Of a stretch of DNA of 5,468 bases, positions 1 through 5,015 are shown in pieces. The stretch's first letter is position 1; every line of letters starts with the position of its first letter. Source of the DNA: Anaerolineae bacterium (lineage in GTDB: Bacteria > Chloroflexota > Anaerolineae > JAFGEY01); contig JAFGEY010000439.1 of NCBI GenBank assembly GCA_016931365.1, forward strand, positions 1 through 5,468, read 5' to 3'. The translations under genes were made by a program, and so were the position numbers. The notes beneath the pieces were generated by a model. The model was given only the letters and a program-made list of their open reading frames with translations, made no database searches and was not told the DNA's origin.

Positions 1-1
1 G

Positions 2-17
2 CACCCGGCATAGATGG
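2..17. repeat. Imperfect 16-base direct repeat, left copy
   Basis: This 16-base stretch, beginning CACCCGGCA and ending GATGG, matches 475-490 at 14 of 16 positions in the same orientation. The two copies bracket the OB-fold gene at 59-424. They could be the remains of a duplication, a binding site or chance. Nothing in the window decides between these. Confidence 0.35.
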
Positions 18-58
18 TTCGGTAGACACAAAAACTCACACCCAAGAAGGAGAAGATC

Positions 59-424
59 ATGCTCAACAGTATGCTAATCGAGGGCGTCGTCCTCAAGACC
101 TGGACCTACGCCGGCACCCCTTTCCTGCGCCTGGTCAACCGGCCCGACCCCGGCATCGACGGCGGCGATATGTTGGTCATTGCCCGCCTGCCCGGCACCG
201 TGCCGATCGGCCTGCGGCCGGGCGACCAGGTCAGGCTGCACGGGCGCTTCTTCAACCGGCGCAAAGAGGAGGGCAGCGACGACTATGTCGGCGAGATTCA
301 CGCCGAACGGGTCGTCCTTGTCGCCCGTAACCAGCTGCGCAAGCCGCGCGCCAATGGAGACAGAACCGGCAGCAGCGATGAGAATACTGCCACCGAGTAC
401 GAACTGGCCGAGCCGGTGATGTAA
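59..424 (+). CDS. Small OB-fold protein, SSB-like (hypothetical)
   Basis: A 121-residue soluble protein with no signal peptide or membrane segment. The ATG at 59 is chosen because AAGGAG at 47-52 lies six bases upstream; a second ATG at 71 has poorer spacing. Residues 5-27 (IEGVVLKTWTYAGTPFLRLVN) are hydrophobic and strand-like. Residues 54-65 (PGDQVRLHGRFF) and 77-89 (VGEIHAERVVLVA) repeat the 'GD.V...G......I.A..V.L' layout of the last strands of single-stranded-DNA-binding OB folds. The C-terminal 30 residues are polar and probably disordered. They are mildly acidic but lack the hydrophobic DDDIPF-type tip by which bacterial SSB recruits partners. At about 120 residues it is shorter than housekeeping SSB (roughly 150-180). 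It may be a plasmid or accessory nucleic-acid-binding OB protein. The gene is well supported; the function rests on fold pattern only. Codon choice is GC-rich (GCC, GGC, CTG), more so than in the operon to its right. Confidence 0.85.
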   Translation: MLNSMLIEGVVLKTWTYAGTPFLRLVNRPDPGIDGGDMLVIARLPGTVPIGLRPGDQVRLHGRFFNRRKEEGSDDYVGEIHAERVVLVARNQLRKPRANGDRTGSSDENTATEYELAEPVM

Positions 425-474
425 CATCTACCTATCGCTCGGCCTTGGGTTTGACCCTCGCTCATTAACAAACA

Positions 475-490
475 CACCCGGCACGGATGG
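475..490. repeat. Imperfect 16-base direct repeat, right copy
   Basis: This copy matches 2-17 at 14 of 16 positions. It overlaps a small inverted repeat, ACACCC at 474-479 with GGGTGT at 489-494 (6-bp stem, 9-base loop). That hairpin lies 50 bases after the OB-fold gene, but no T-run follows, so it is a poor intrinsic terminator. Confidence 0.35.
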
Positions 491-519
491 GTGTCAACAT
501 CAACAGCCTTTCATTCTAG

Positions 520-538
520 GCGAGTGCACTGCACTCGC
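520..538. repeat. Perfect 19-bp palindrome
   Basis: GCGAGTGCA (520-528) and TGCACTCGC (530-538) are perfect reverse complements around a single central C. As DNA this is the size of a dimeric-regulator operator. As RNA it could form an 8-bp stem with a 3-base ACU loop. Neither strand has a T-run after it, so a simple intrinsic terminator is unlikely. No start codon of a convincing gene lies close by, so its role is unknown. Confidence 0.55.
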
Positions 539-676
539 GCAGGATAGAGAGGCGCGCGACACATCACCATTCAGATGCTTGTGGAATTTTCCAAGAGCAT
601 CCGAGTGTTGCGGTGAGTTGTTGCTGGAGACGCTTTCCTTATGTGACTTGTGGGATGTCTTGATGAGCGCAAATGA

Positions 677-711
677 ACAAGCCAACGATCCGTTGGCGAT
701 CGCTGGCTTGT
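677..711 (-). terminator. Hairpin terminator of the leftward operon
   Basis: Arms 677-690 and 698-711 form a 14-bp stem with a 7-base loop. In the minus-strand transcript every position pairs, one as G-U. In the plus-strand transcript that position becomes an A-C mismatch, which points to leftward use. It lies 35 bases past the response-regulator stop codon (746). The U-tract after it on the minus strand is weak (TCATTTG), so termination may be inefficient or factor-assisted. The upstream side has the A-rich run AAAACAACC typical of bidirectional terminators. Confidence 0.65.
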
Positions 712-745
712 CCTGTGGTTGTTTTAGCACAGCCCCAAGTCGTGT

Positions 746-1381
746 CTAGATTAATCCGTGTCTCCGGGCGATGTCGGCGGCCTGTGTGCGGTTCTCTGTG
801 CGCAGCTTGGCAAGGATGTTGGAGACGTGGTTTTTGACAGTGCCCTCAACCAACACCAGGCTTTCGGCGATGTCGCGGTTCGAGTACCCCTGCGCCAGAA
901 GGACCAGCACATCTTGCTCACGTTCAGTCAGCGACTCGAACGGTAGTTCCTGCGGGCTGATCAAGTCACGCAACATCCGGGAAGCGATCTCGGGCTGGAT
1001 AAACACCTCGCCCGCTTGCACGCGACGGATCGTGCGGATCAAATCGTCGGCAGGTGTATCCTTAAGCAAGTATCCCAATGCCCCGGCGCGCACGCCCTGA
1101 TAAACATAGTCGTCGCGGCCAAATGTGGTCAGAATGATGATCTTGGCCTCCGGCCAGACTGAGCAGATCGCCTCGGTCGCCTCAATACCGTTCAACTTGG
1201 GGAGTTGCACGTCCATCAGAATCACGTCTGGGCGAAACTCGAGTGCAATACGGATGCCCTCTCTACCGTCTATGGCAGTTTCCACCACCTTCAAACCAGG
1301 CTCCAGATCGAGGATGGTTTTGAGGCCCTGGCGCATCAGGGTTTGATCTTCAACGATCAAGATACGAATCGTTTCTGACAT
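746..1381 (-). CDS. NarL/LuxR-family response regulator
   Basis: A 211-residue cytoplasmic DNA-binding regulator, full length for the family. The receiver domain spans about 5-120: acidic pocket E11-D12, phosphoacceptor D57 in the VILMDVQLP strand, switch T85/T86 and conserved K107 in the YLLKD motif. A linker (about 125-148) joins a LuxR-type helix-turn-helix at about 150-208, starting LTEREQDVL, with recognition helix EGTVKNHVSNILAKL near 179-193. All residues needed for phosphorylation are present. It is the last operon gene: its ATG lies nine bases after the stop codon of the kinase, and the only Shine-Dalgarno-like AAAGG is 12 bases from the ATG, so translation is probably coupled. The kinase is its expected phosphodonor, and the operon promoter is a likely target by analogy with related systems. 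Closest familiar relatives are DesR/LiaR/YvfU-type regulators. The gene is certain; its regulon is inferred. Confidence 0.97.
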   Translation of the reverse strand: MSETIRILIVEDQTLMRQGLKTILDLEPGLKVVETAIDGREGIRIALEFRPDVILMDVQLPKLNGIEATEAICSVWPEAKIIILTTFGRDDYVYQGVRAGALGYLLKDTPADDLIRTIRRVQAGEVFIQPEIASRMLRDLISPQELPFESLTEREQDVLVLLAQGYSNRDIAESLVLVEGTVKNHVSNILAKLRTENRTQAADIARRHGLI

Positions 1382-1390
1382 CGCTTCGAA

Positions 1391-2641
1391 CTACCTTTCA
1401 CCCGGCATTTCACCGCCCGCCGAAGCCGGTTGGCCCCCAGAGGCGATGACAGGCAGTCGTGCTTTGATCACCGTACCGTTACCATCTCTGGACAACATCA
1501 ATGTACCACCCAGCCCCTCGACCCGCTCACGCATACCTCGCAAGCCAAAATGGGTTGGGGTGGATTCAGCACGTTCCGGCAAGCCGATGCCATCATCGGC
1601 AATGCATAAAGTAGCAAAACCGGGCTCGCACTGCAACACCACTTGTACGCGATGGGCCTGGGCGTGTTTCTCGACGTTGGTGAGCGCCTCCTGTGCGACC
1701 CGCCAGATCGTTTCAGCCAGCGCCAGGCTCAACTCATCTGCCCTTTCTTCGATCTGGCAGTCGACCTCGATCCCGATGCGCTGGCCCAGCTCAACACATA
1801 GAGCCTGGAGCGCAGGGCGCAAAGCTGTATCGCCCAGGCCGGGCGCGCGCAAACCAGCCACCGATCGGCGCAGCGCATCCATACTGGCCCGCGTCAGCGC
1901 CTTTAGTTCATCTATCTGGGCCGATGCGCGCTCCGGATCGACGCGGTAAAGGCGCTGAATCGCCTCCAGTTGCACGGAAAGGGCCACCAGTGCGTGACCA
2001 AGACTGTCGTGCAAGTCGCGGGCCAGGCGCTCGCGCTCACGCAGCACAGCGAGTTCCGTCTCCCGCTGTTGAGCAGCTTCCAACGCCTCTTTCGCAGCTT
2101 CCAGTTCGGCGATCAACCTGCCTCGCTCGCGGCTGGCCTGGATCAAGTGACTGACGAACATCATGAACACGATCAGGAAGCCCCACTGCGCGATCATCGC
2201 AAACAACAGGGCGCGATTCACTTGTCGCAAATCCCAGCCGATGTTCTTGCCAAAGACGATGACGCTAACGCCCAACGCCGTCGGCAAAGCGATCCTGGCG
2301 GGCAGCATGCCAAACATCTGCCCAATGTAGGCAAAGACGATCCACCATATCTCTGGCACCAGCCAATACTCGACCAGCCAGATGCCGAGGTTGACCGCAA
2401 AGTAAGCGATGAGTCGTCGCTGTGATGGAAACGGTGTCTGGCCAATGAGTACCCCATACGACCCCATCTGTACCAGCAGCAGCAGAACAACAAGGATCTC
2501 CCGCCAGTTCAACGCAGCACGCGCTTGCCACAAGATCAGAGCCAAAGCTCCAACCAGCGTACCAAGCATCAGGATGCTCCAAAAGATAGCATACCTGCGA
2601 TATTGCTTTGCCGGTAAGGGGTATTGGGTCTCGGGTTTCAC
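1391..2641 (-). CDS. Membrane sensor histidine kinase, HisKA_3 (NarL/DesK) type
   Basis: With the GTG start chosen here the protein has 416 residues. Six hydrophobic segments (about 18-38, 48-67, 76-93, 98-113, 117-131, 144-166) form an N-terminal membrane sensor with no large extracellular domain, as in DesK-like kinases. A charged coiled coil (about 167-204) leads to the HisKA_3 dimerisation helix with ERLARDLHDSLGH, phosphoacceptor His about 211. The ATPase domain follows: N-box EALTNVEKHA (Asn about 322), G1 ADDGIG (about 348-353) and G2 GLRGMRERV (about 366-374). The kinase looks active and should phosphorylate the adjacent regulator. An ATG at 2764 is open in frame but would overlap the permease gene by 53 bases. 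ATG 2674 has no Shine-Dalgarno site. AAGGAG at 2657-2652 sits 10 bases before GTG 2641 and 7 before TTG 2644, so the start lies at one of these two. The last 18 residues are Gly/Pro/Ala-rich. Confidence 0.93.
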   Translation of the reverse strand: MKPETQYPLPAKQYRRYAIFWSILMLGTLVGALALILWQARAALNWREILVVLLLLVQMGSYGVLIGQTPFPSQRRLIAYFAVNLGIWLVEYWLVPEIWWIVFAYIGQMFGMLPARIALPTALGVSVIVFGKNIGWDLRQVNRALLFAMIAQWGFLIVFMMFVSHLIQASRERGRLIAELEAAKEALEAAQQRETELAVLRERERLARDLHDSLGHALVALSVQLEAIQRLYRVDPERASAQIDELKALTRASMDALRRSVAGLRAPGLGDTALRPALQALCVELGQRIGIEVDCQIEERADELSLALAETIWRVAQEALTNVEKHAQAHRVQVVLQCEPGFATLCIADDGIGLPERAESTPTHFGLRGMRERVEGLGGTLMLSRDGNGTVIKARLPVIASGGQPASAGGEMPGER

Positions 2642-2651
2642 CAAAGTGCCG

Positions 2652-2657
2652 CTCCTT
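2652..2657 (-). promoter_or_regulatory. Shine-Dalgarno site deciding the kinase start
   Basis: AAGGAG on the minus strand lies 7 bases before TTG 2644 and 10 before GTG 2641, both in the kinase frame. It sits inside the reading frame that would be used from the upstream ATGs 2764 and 2674, neither of which has a comparable site. This argues for the shorter kinase and leaves a roughly 70-base gap after the permease stop codon. Confidence 0.6.
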
Positions 2658-2711
2658 AAGGCCAAGTATATCATAAAATCTCGGAAACGGGCAAAGAAGT
2701 TCGAGTTCTGC

Positions 2712-3461
2712 TCAAGCCCTTGGCGACCAGCGAAAGAGGCGAGCGGCGGCGATCCCGGCAACAAGCGTGTATGCGGCGGCGACCAACAGGCTTGGCCACA
2801 ATTCAGGGCCGAACGTTCCGTCCATCAATGGTGGGCGCACCAACTGCACGACTGCGTATGCCGGCAGGTAAGGAGCCACCCGGCGGATCCATTCGGGCAT
2901 CAACGTCATTGGCATCACCGTGTCGGTGATAAACATCTGGCTAAAATTGATAATCTGCCCGATAGCCACGGCCGTCCCGGCCGTGGGCGCGATCCCACTG
3001 ATCACCTGGCCCAGCGCCACACAGGTTACAATGCCAATCACCACCATCGGGAAAGCGCGCAACAGGCCAGCCAGAGTGAGCGGCACCTTGAAGGCCAGGG
3101 CAGAGAACGCGACAATGATCGCGCTTTGCAGCATGCCGATCAAGACGTTGACGATCAAGTAGCTGCCAACAAGCTGCACGGTTGGGATCGGGCTGGCTTG
3201 CAAGCGGCGCAGGATTCCTTTCTCGCGCATGGTGACCATCAGCGTGCCGCTGCTCAACAGGCCAAAGGCGACGATGTTGAACACCACCATGCCGGGCATC
3301 ACCCAGGTCATATAGCTTTCATCGCTGATGGTGTTCTTGCCAAAGATCTGGCTATAGATCACCAGCGTAAAGATGGGGAAAGCCAGATTCCAGAATAGCG
3401 TTGAACGGTTGCGCAGATGAATGAGCAGCATTGCTTTGGTGAGAACAAGAAAGCGCTTCAT
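2712..3461 (-). CDS. ABC-2 type transporter permease
   Basis: A 249-residue inner-membrane protein, normal length for a single-domain ABC-2 permease. Six hydrophobic segments are visible at about 22-40, 53-75, 98-124, 132-156, 160-180 and 221-243. The cytoplasmic stretch after the second segment reads MREKGILRRLQASPIP (about 78-93), the family's coupling element that contacts the ATPase. The PMTLMPEWIRRVAPYLPAYAVVQLVR stretch (about 184-209) matches the pre-final-helix region of drug and lipid exporters. AAGGA lies eight bases before the ATG, and the gene follows the ATPase with a 20-base gap, so the two form one transporter, probably as a homodimer of each subunit. Export is expected from the family. 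The substrate (antibiotic, peptide or lipid) is not readable. No frameshift or truncation is seen. Confidence 0.95.
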   Translation of the reverse strand: MKRFLVLTKAMLLIHLRNRSTLFWNLAFPIFTLVIYSQIFGKNTISDESYMTWVMPGMVVFNIVAFGLLSSGTLMVTMREKGILRRLQASPIPTVQLVGSYLIVNVLIGMLQSAIIVAFSALAFKVPLTLAGLLRAFPMVVIGIVTCVALGQVISGIAPTAGTAVAIGQIINFSQMFITDTVMPMTLMPEWIRRVAPYLPAYAVVQLVRPPLMDGTFGPELWPSLLVAAAYTLVAGIAAARLFRWSPRA

Positions 3462-3481
3462 TTTGATATTCCTTTCTATTA

Positions 3482-4417
3482 TTAAGCACCGAGTTGCTTG
3501 CCGGTCAGCTTTAAGAATACGTCTTCCAGGTTCGGCTGTCGCAGCATCACATCGCCGATCGAGCGGCCAAGTTGAACTGCCAACCCTTGTAATGCAGATA
3601 GGGTGGCATGCGGCTGGGATGTTTCGATCTCCAGGTATTGTCCGGAATAGCGGGCCGTGTGAACGCCCGGCAAAGACTGCACCTGTTCCAACGGCGCATC
3701 CAGGCTGGTCTTGAGCACCGGGCTAGCCTCCAGCCCTGCGATCAACCGGGCAGGCGTGTCACAGGCGATGATCTTGCCGCCGTCAATGATCGCCACGCGC
3801 CCGCACAGCGCCTCTGCTTCTTCCATAGCATGGGTGGTGATGACGATCGTCCGCCCCTCATGATGCAACTGACGGATGATCCCCCAGATACTGCGCCGGG
3901 CGTGTGGATCGAGTGCCGAGGTCGGTTCGTCGAGCAGCACGATCTCCGGGTCATTGGCTATGGACAAAGCCAGGACCAGGCGTTGTTTTTGTCCGCCAGA
4001 AAGTCGTCGGGCCGGTACGTTGCGTTTTTCACTCAGATCAAATGATTCCAATATGTCCACGATCTGTCTCGTGTTCAGAAACACCTGATAGAGTCCGGCA
4101 TAGACCTCCACCAACTCAACGACAGTCAGATCATCCAAGAGGGCTGCGTGCTGGAGCTGGATGCCCAGCTTATGCTTGGTCAGTGAAGGATGGCGAGCCA
4201 CATCAATCCCGACGACTTGTACACTGCCGTGGGCGGACTTGTGCAGCCCCTCGACGCAGGACAAGAGCGTCGTCTTGCCGGCGCCGTTCGGCCCCAGGAG
4301 GCCAAAAATCTCGCCCGTTCGAATCTCCAGGTTCACACCTTGCAGAGCTTGCACCCGCTTTGTGCCGCGACCATACGACGCGAACAGGTCTACAATTTCA
4401 ATCGCAGTCTCATTCAT
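3482..4417 (-). CDS. ABC transporter ATP-binding protein (exporter, DrrA/CcmA-like)
   Basis: A 311-residue cytoplasmic ATPase that powers the adjacent permease. The ATG at 4417 is chosen because a strong GGAGGA lies five bases upstream; an ATG at 4444 would add nine residues and has no such site. Motifs in order: Walker A GPNGAGKTT (about 42-50, Lys48), Q-loop glutamine in GIQLQH (about Gln89), signature LSGGQ (about 139-143), Walker B IVLLDEP with catalytic Glu about 164, D-loop SALD, and H-loop ITTHAME (His about 196). All catalytic residues are intact. An extra C-terminal domain (about 230-311) ends NLEDVFLKLTGKQ, the tail typical of DrrA/DUF4162-type drug- and lipid-export ATPases; it accounts for the length beyond a bare 220-residue nucleotide-binding domain. 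It is the first gene of the operon. The gene and biochemical role are certain; the cargo is unknown. Confidence 0.97.
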   Translation of the reverse strand: MNETAIEIVDLFASYGRGTKRVQALQGVNLEIRTGEIFGLLGPNGAGKTTLLSCVEGLHKSAHGSVQVVGIDVARHPSLTKHKLGIQLQHAALLDDLTVVELVEVYAGLYQVFLNTRQIVDILESFDLSEKRNVPARRLSGGQKQRLVLALSIANDPEIVLLDEPTSALDPHARRSIWGIIRQLHHEGRTIVITTHAMEEAEALCGRVAIIDGGKIIACDTPARLIAGLEASPVLKTSLDAPLEQVQSLPGVHTARYSGQYLEIETSQPHATLSALQGLAVQLGRSIGDVMLRQPNLEDVFLKLTGKQLGA

Positions 4418-4422
4418 CTGTT

Positions 4423-4428
4423 TCCTCC
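4423..4428 (-). promoter_or_regulatory. Strong Shine-Dalgarno site of the ABC ATPase
   Basis: GGAGGA on the minus strand, five bases before ATG 4417, is the best ribosome-binding site of the operon and fixes the start of its first gene. Confidence 0.75.
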
Positions 4429-4442
4429 ATTCCACAATGAGC

Positions 4443-4459
4443 ACAACTGGTTCCGTTGT
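4443..4459 (-). promoter_or_regulatory. Inverted repeat at the operon leader, possible operator
   Basis: ACAAC (4443-4447) and GTTGT (4455-4459) form an inverted repeat with a 7-base centre. It lies between the proposed -10 box and the Shine-Dalgarno site, covering the expected start of transcription. A dimeric regulator could bind here, but an activator such as a NarL-type protein would more usually bind upstream of -35. The arms are only five bases each, so chance is possible. Confidence 0.3.
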
Positions 4460-4467
4460 ACGATTCT

Positions 4468-4473
4468 ATCATA
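4468..4473 (-). promoter_or_regulatory. Probable -10 box of the exporter/two-component operon
   Basis: TATGAT on the minus strand differs from TATAAT at one base and would start transcription near 4461, giving a leader of about 45 bases before ATG 4417. No good -35 sequence lies 16-18 bases upstream. This fits a promoter that needs an activator, as expected if the operon's own response regulator drives it. The call rests on sequence resemblance only. Confidence 0.4.
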
Positions 4474-4525
4474 CCTGATCGGCCTCGCGCTGCCCAGTCC
4501 CAAAGGATCGATCTGTCCTATGCCA

Positions 4526-4537
4526 TAGGGCCTATCC
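4526..4537. repeat. Left terminal inverted repeat
   Basis: TAGGGCCTATCC is the exact reverse complement of 4790-4801. It overlaps a local palindrome, CCTATG (4517-4522) with CATAGG (4524-4529), so the left end is a cluster of alternating CCTAT and ATAGG units. Confidence 0.7.
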
Positions 4538-4789
4538 AGCATGTGACGAAAGGCACAACCTGCGAGGAAGACATCAAGGGCAAACCGCTTCAAGAGAAGA
4601 ATCCCGATTCTGTGCAGGACTTTGGTGGCTTGTTTTGCCAAGGCGGTTTGCGCTGGGAATGTATTGACGACGTCGTCGTTGGCACAGAGAGCCATTTGTT
4701 TATCTCGAACGATTCGGACCTGAATGCAGATGCCTTGCATCCACCGGCTTGGCTGCTCAGAAGGATCGTTGCCCAGCAATGATCTTGGG

Positions 4790-4801
4790 GGATAGGCCCT
4801 A
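4790..4801. repeat. Right terminal inverted repeat
   Basis: GGATAGGCCCTA pairs exactly with 4526-4537. It lies 38 bases before the tRNA-like gene; the bases between include two T5 runs (4827-4831 and 4834-4838). Confidence 0.7.
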
Positions 4802-4839
4802 CCCATCTTCATCTGTCGCGCGCCCCTTTTTCGTTTTTG

Positions 4840-4927
4840 GTCGCGGTAGCTCAGGCAATGGTTGCCATTGCACGGTAGAGCGACCCGCTTCGGCGGGCAG
4901 TTCCGGGTTCGAGTCCCGGCCGCGACT
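4840..4927 (+). tRNA. tRNA-like gene with abnormal D-loop and anticodon arm (possible pseudo-tRNA)
   Basis: Acceptor strands GTCGCGG (4840-4846) and CCGCGAC (4920-4926) pair over 7 bp. TA follows at positions 8-9, then D-stem GCTC (4849-4852) with GAGC (4878-4881). The T-arm is perfect: CCGGG, loop TTCGAGT, CCCGG (4903-4919). Two parts are abnormal. The D-loop carries a 17-base insert (4855-4871), GCAATGG-TTG-CCATTGC, that folds into its own 7-bp hairpin; without it the loop is the canonical AGACGGTA. Where the anticodon arm should be, CCCGC-TTCG-GCGGG (4884-4897) forms a stem with a UUCG tetraloop, so there is no 7-base loop and no readable anticodon. The discriminator is T, and CCA is not encoded (CTG follows). 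It could be a decayed tRNA, a tRNA-like small RNA or a mimic. The tRNA ancestry is well supported; use in translation is doubtful. Confidence 0.6.
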
Positions 4928-4935
4928 CTGTACCG

Positions 4936-4952
4936 GCGACCGCAAAGGTCGC
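4936..4952 (+). terminator. Small hairpin after the tRNA-like gene
   Basis: GCGACC (4936-4941) and GGTCGC (4947-4952) form a 6-bp stem with a GCAAA loop, nine bases after the tRNA-like sequence. A short T4 run follows at 4958-4961. It could end the tRNA-like transcript, though the stem is short and the T-run is displaced. Confidence 0.4.
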
Positions 4953-5015
4953 AAGCATTTTCGTCAGCCATTTCATTCGGCGTTGACAAGGTTTTCGGCG
5001 ATAGAGGGAGCGTGT

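Larger units (their letters stand above)
425..745. other. Intergenic region without a convincing gene
   Basis: About 320 bases separate the OB-fold gene from the response-regulator gene read towards it. A 76-codon minus-strand reading frame (500-730) is present. It has no Shine-Dalgarno site, low-complexity Ser/His/Lys content and runs through the terminator hairpin, so it is not called. What can be supported is a direct-repeat copy, a 19-bp palindrome at 520-538, a short T-rich palindrome TGGAATTTTCCA at 582-593, and the hairpin at 677-711. Confidence 0.6.
4526..4801. mobile_element. 276-bp inverted-repeat element, MITE-like
   Basis: Perfect 12-bp inverted repeats close the ends: TAGGGCCTATCC at 4526-4537 and GGATAGGCCCTA at 4790-4801. 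If the outer TA is read as a duplicated target, the repeats proper are 10 bp, as in Tc1/IS630-type elements; some IS5-family ends look similar, so no family is assigned. Three further matches occur in the next six bases inward. The length suits a non-autonomous miniature element, since no transposase domain can be recognised. A GTG-started frame of 79 codons (4543-4782) runs through the inside and ends before the right repeat. The opposite strand is also open, so this frame is weak evidence of coding. A 12-bp palindrome, GACGACGTCGTC (4666-4677), lies near the centre. The element separates the operon promoter from the tRNA-like gene. Only one copy is visible, so mobility is inferred. Confidence 0.55.

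Noticed and set aside
74..427. Minus-strand open frame of 117 codons opposite the OB-fold gene
   Set aside because: The plus-strand frame has a strong, well-placed Shine-Dalgarno site and an OB-like strand pattern. The antisense frame is an Ala/Gly/Val-rich shadow common in GC-rich DNA.
500..730. Minus-strand open frame of 76 codons
   Set aside because: No Shine-Dalgarno site, no recognisable motif, and it runs through the terminator hairpin and the 19-bp palindrome.
2409..3398. Long plus-strand open frame of 329 codons opposite the permease and kinase
   Set aside because: It lies antisense to two genes with clear family motifs, has His/Gln/Arg-rich shadow composition and has no Shine-Dalgarno site or recognisable domain.
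4855..4871. The D-loop hairpin read as the true anticodon arm (5-bp stem, 7-base loop)
   Set aside because: The length fits, but the base before the middle triplet is G, not the required U33. Using it would also leave no D-arm and break the canonical GGTAGAGC D-loop and stem.
4983..4988. Perfect TTGACA as a -35 box for the SWIM gene
   Set aside because: No -10-like sequence lies 15-19 bases downstream. That position is occupied by the Shine-Dalgarno site, so a start there would leave almost no leader.
4414..4989. Minus-strand open frame of 191 codons
   Set aside because: It crosses the whole inverted-repeat element and the antisense of the tRNA-like gene, giving the typical false 'AGTRTRNCPPKRVALPC' translation of an antisense tRNA. 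It also overlaps the start of the ATPase gene.
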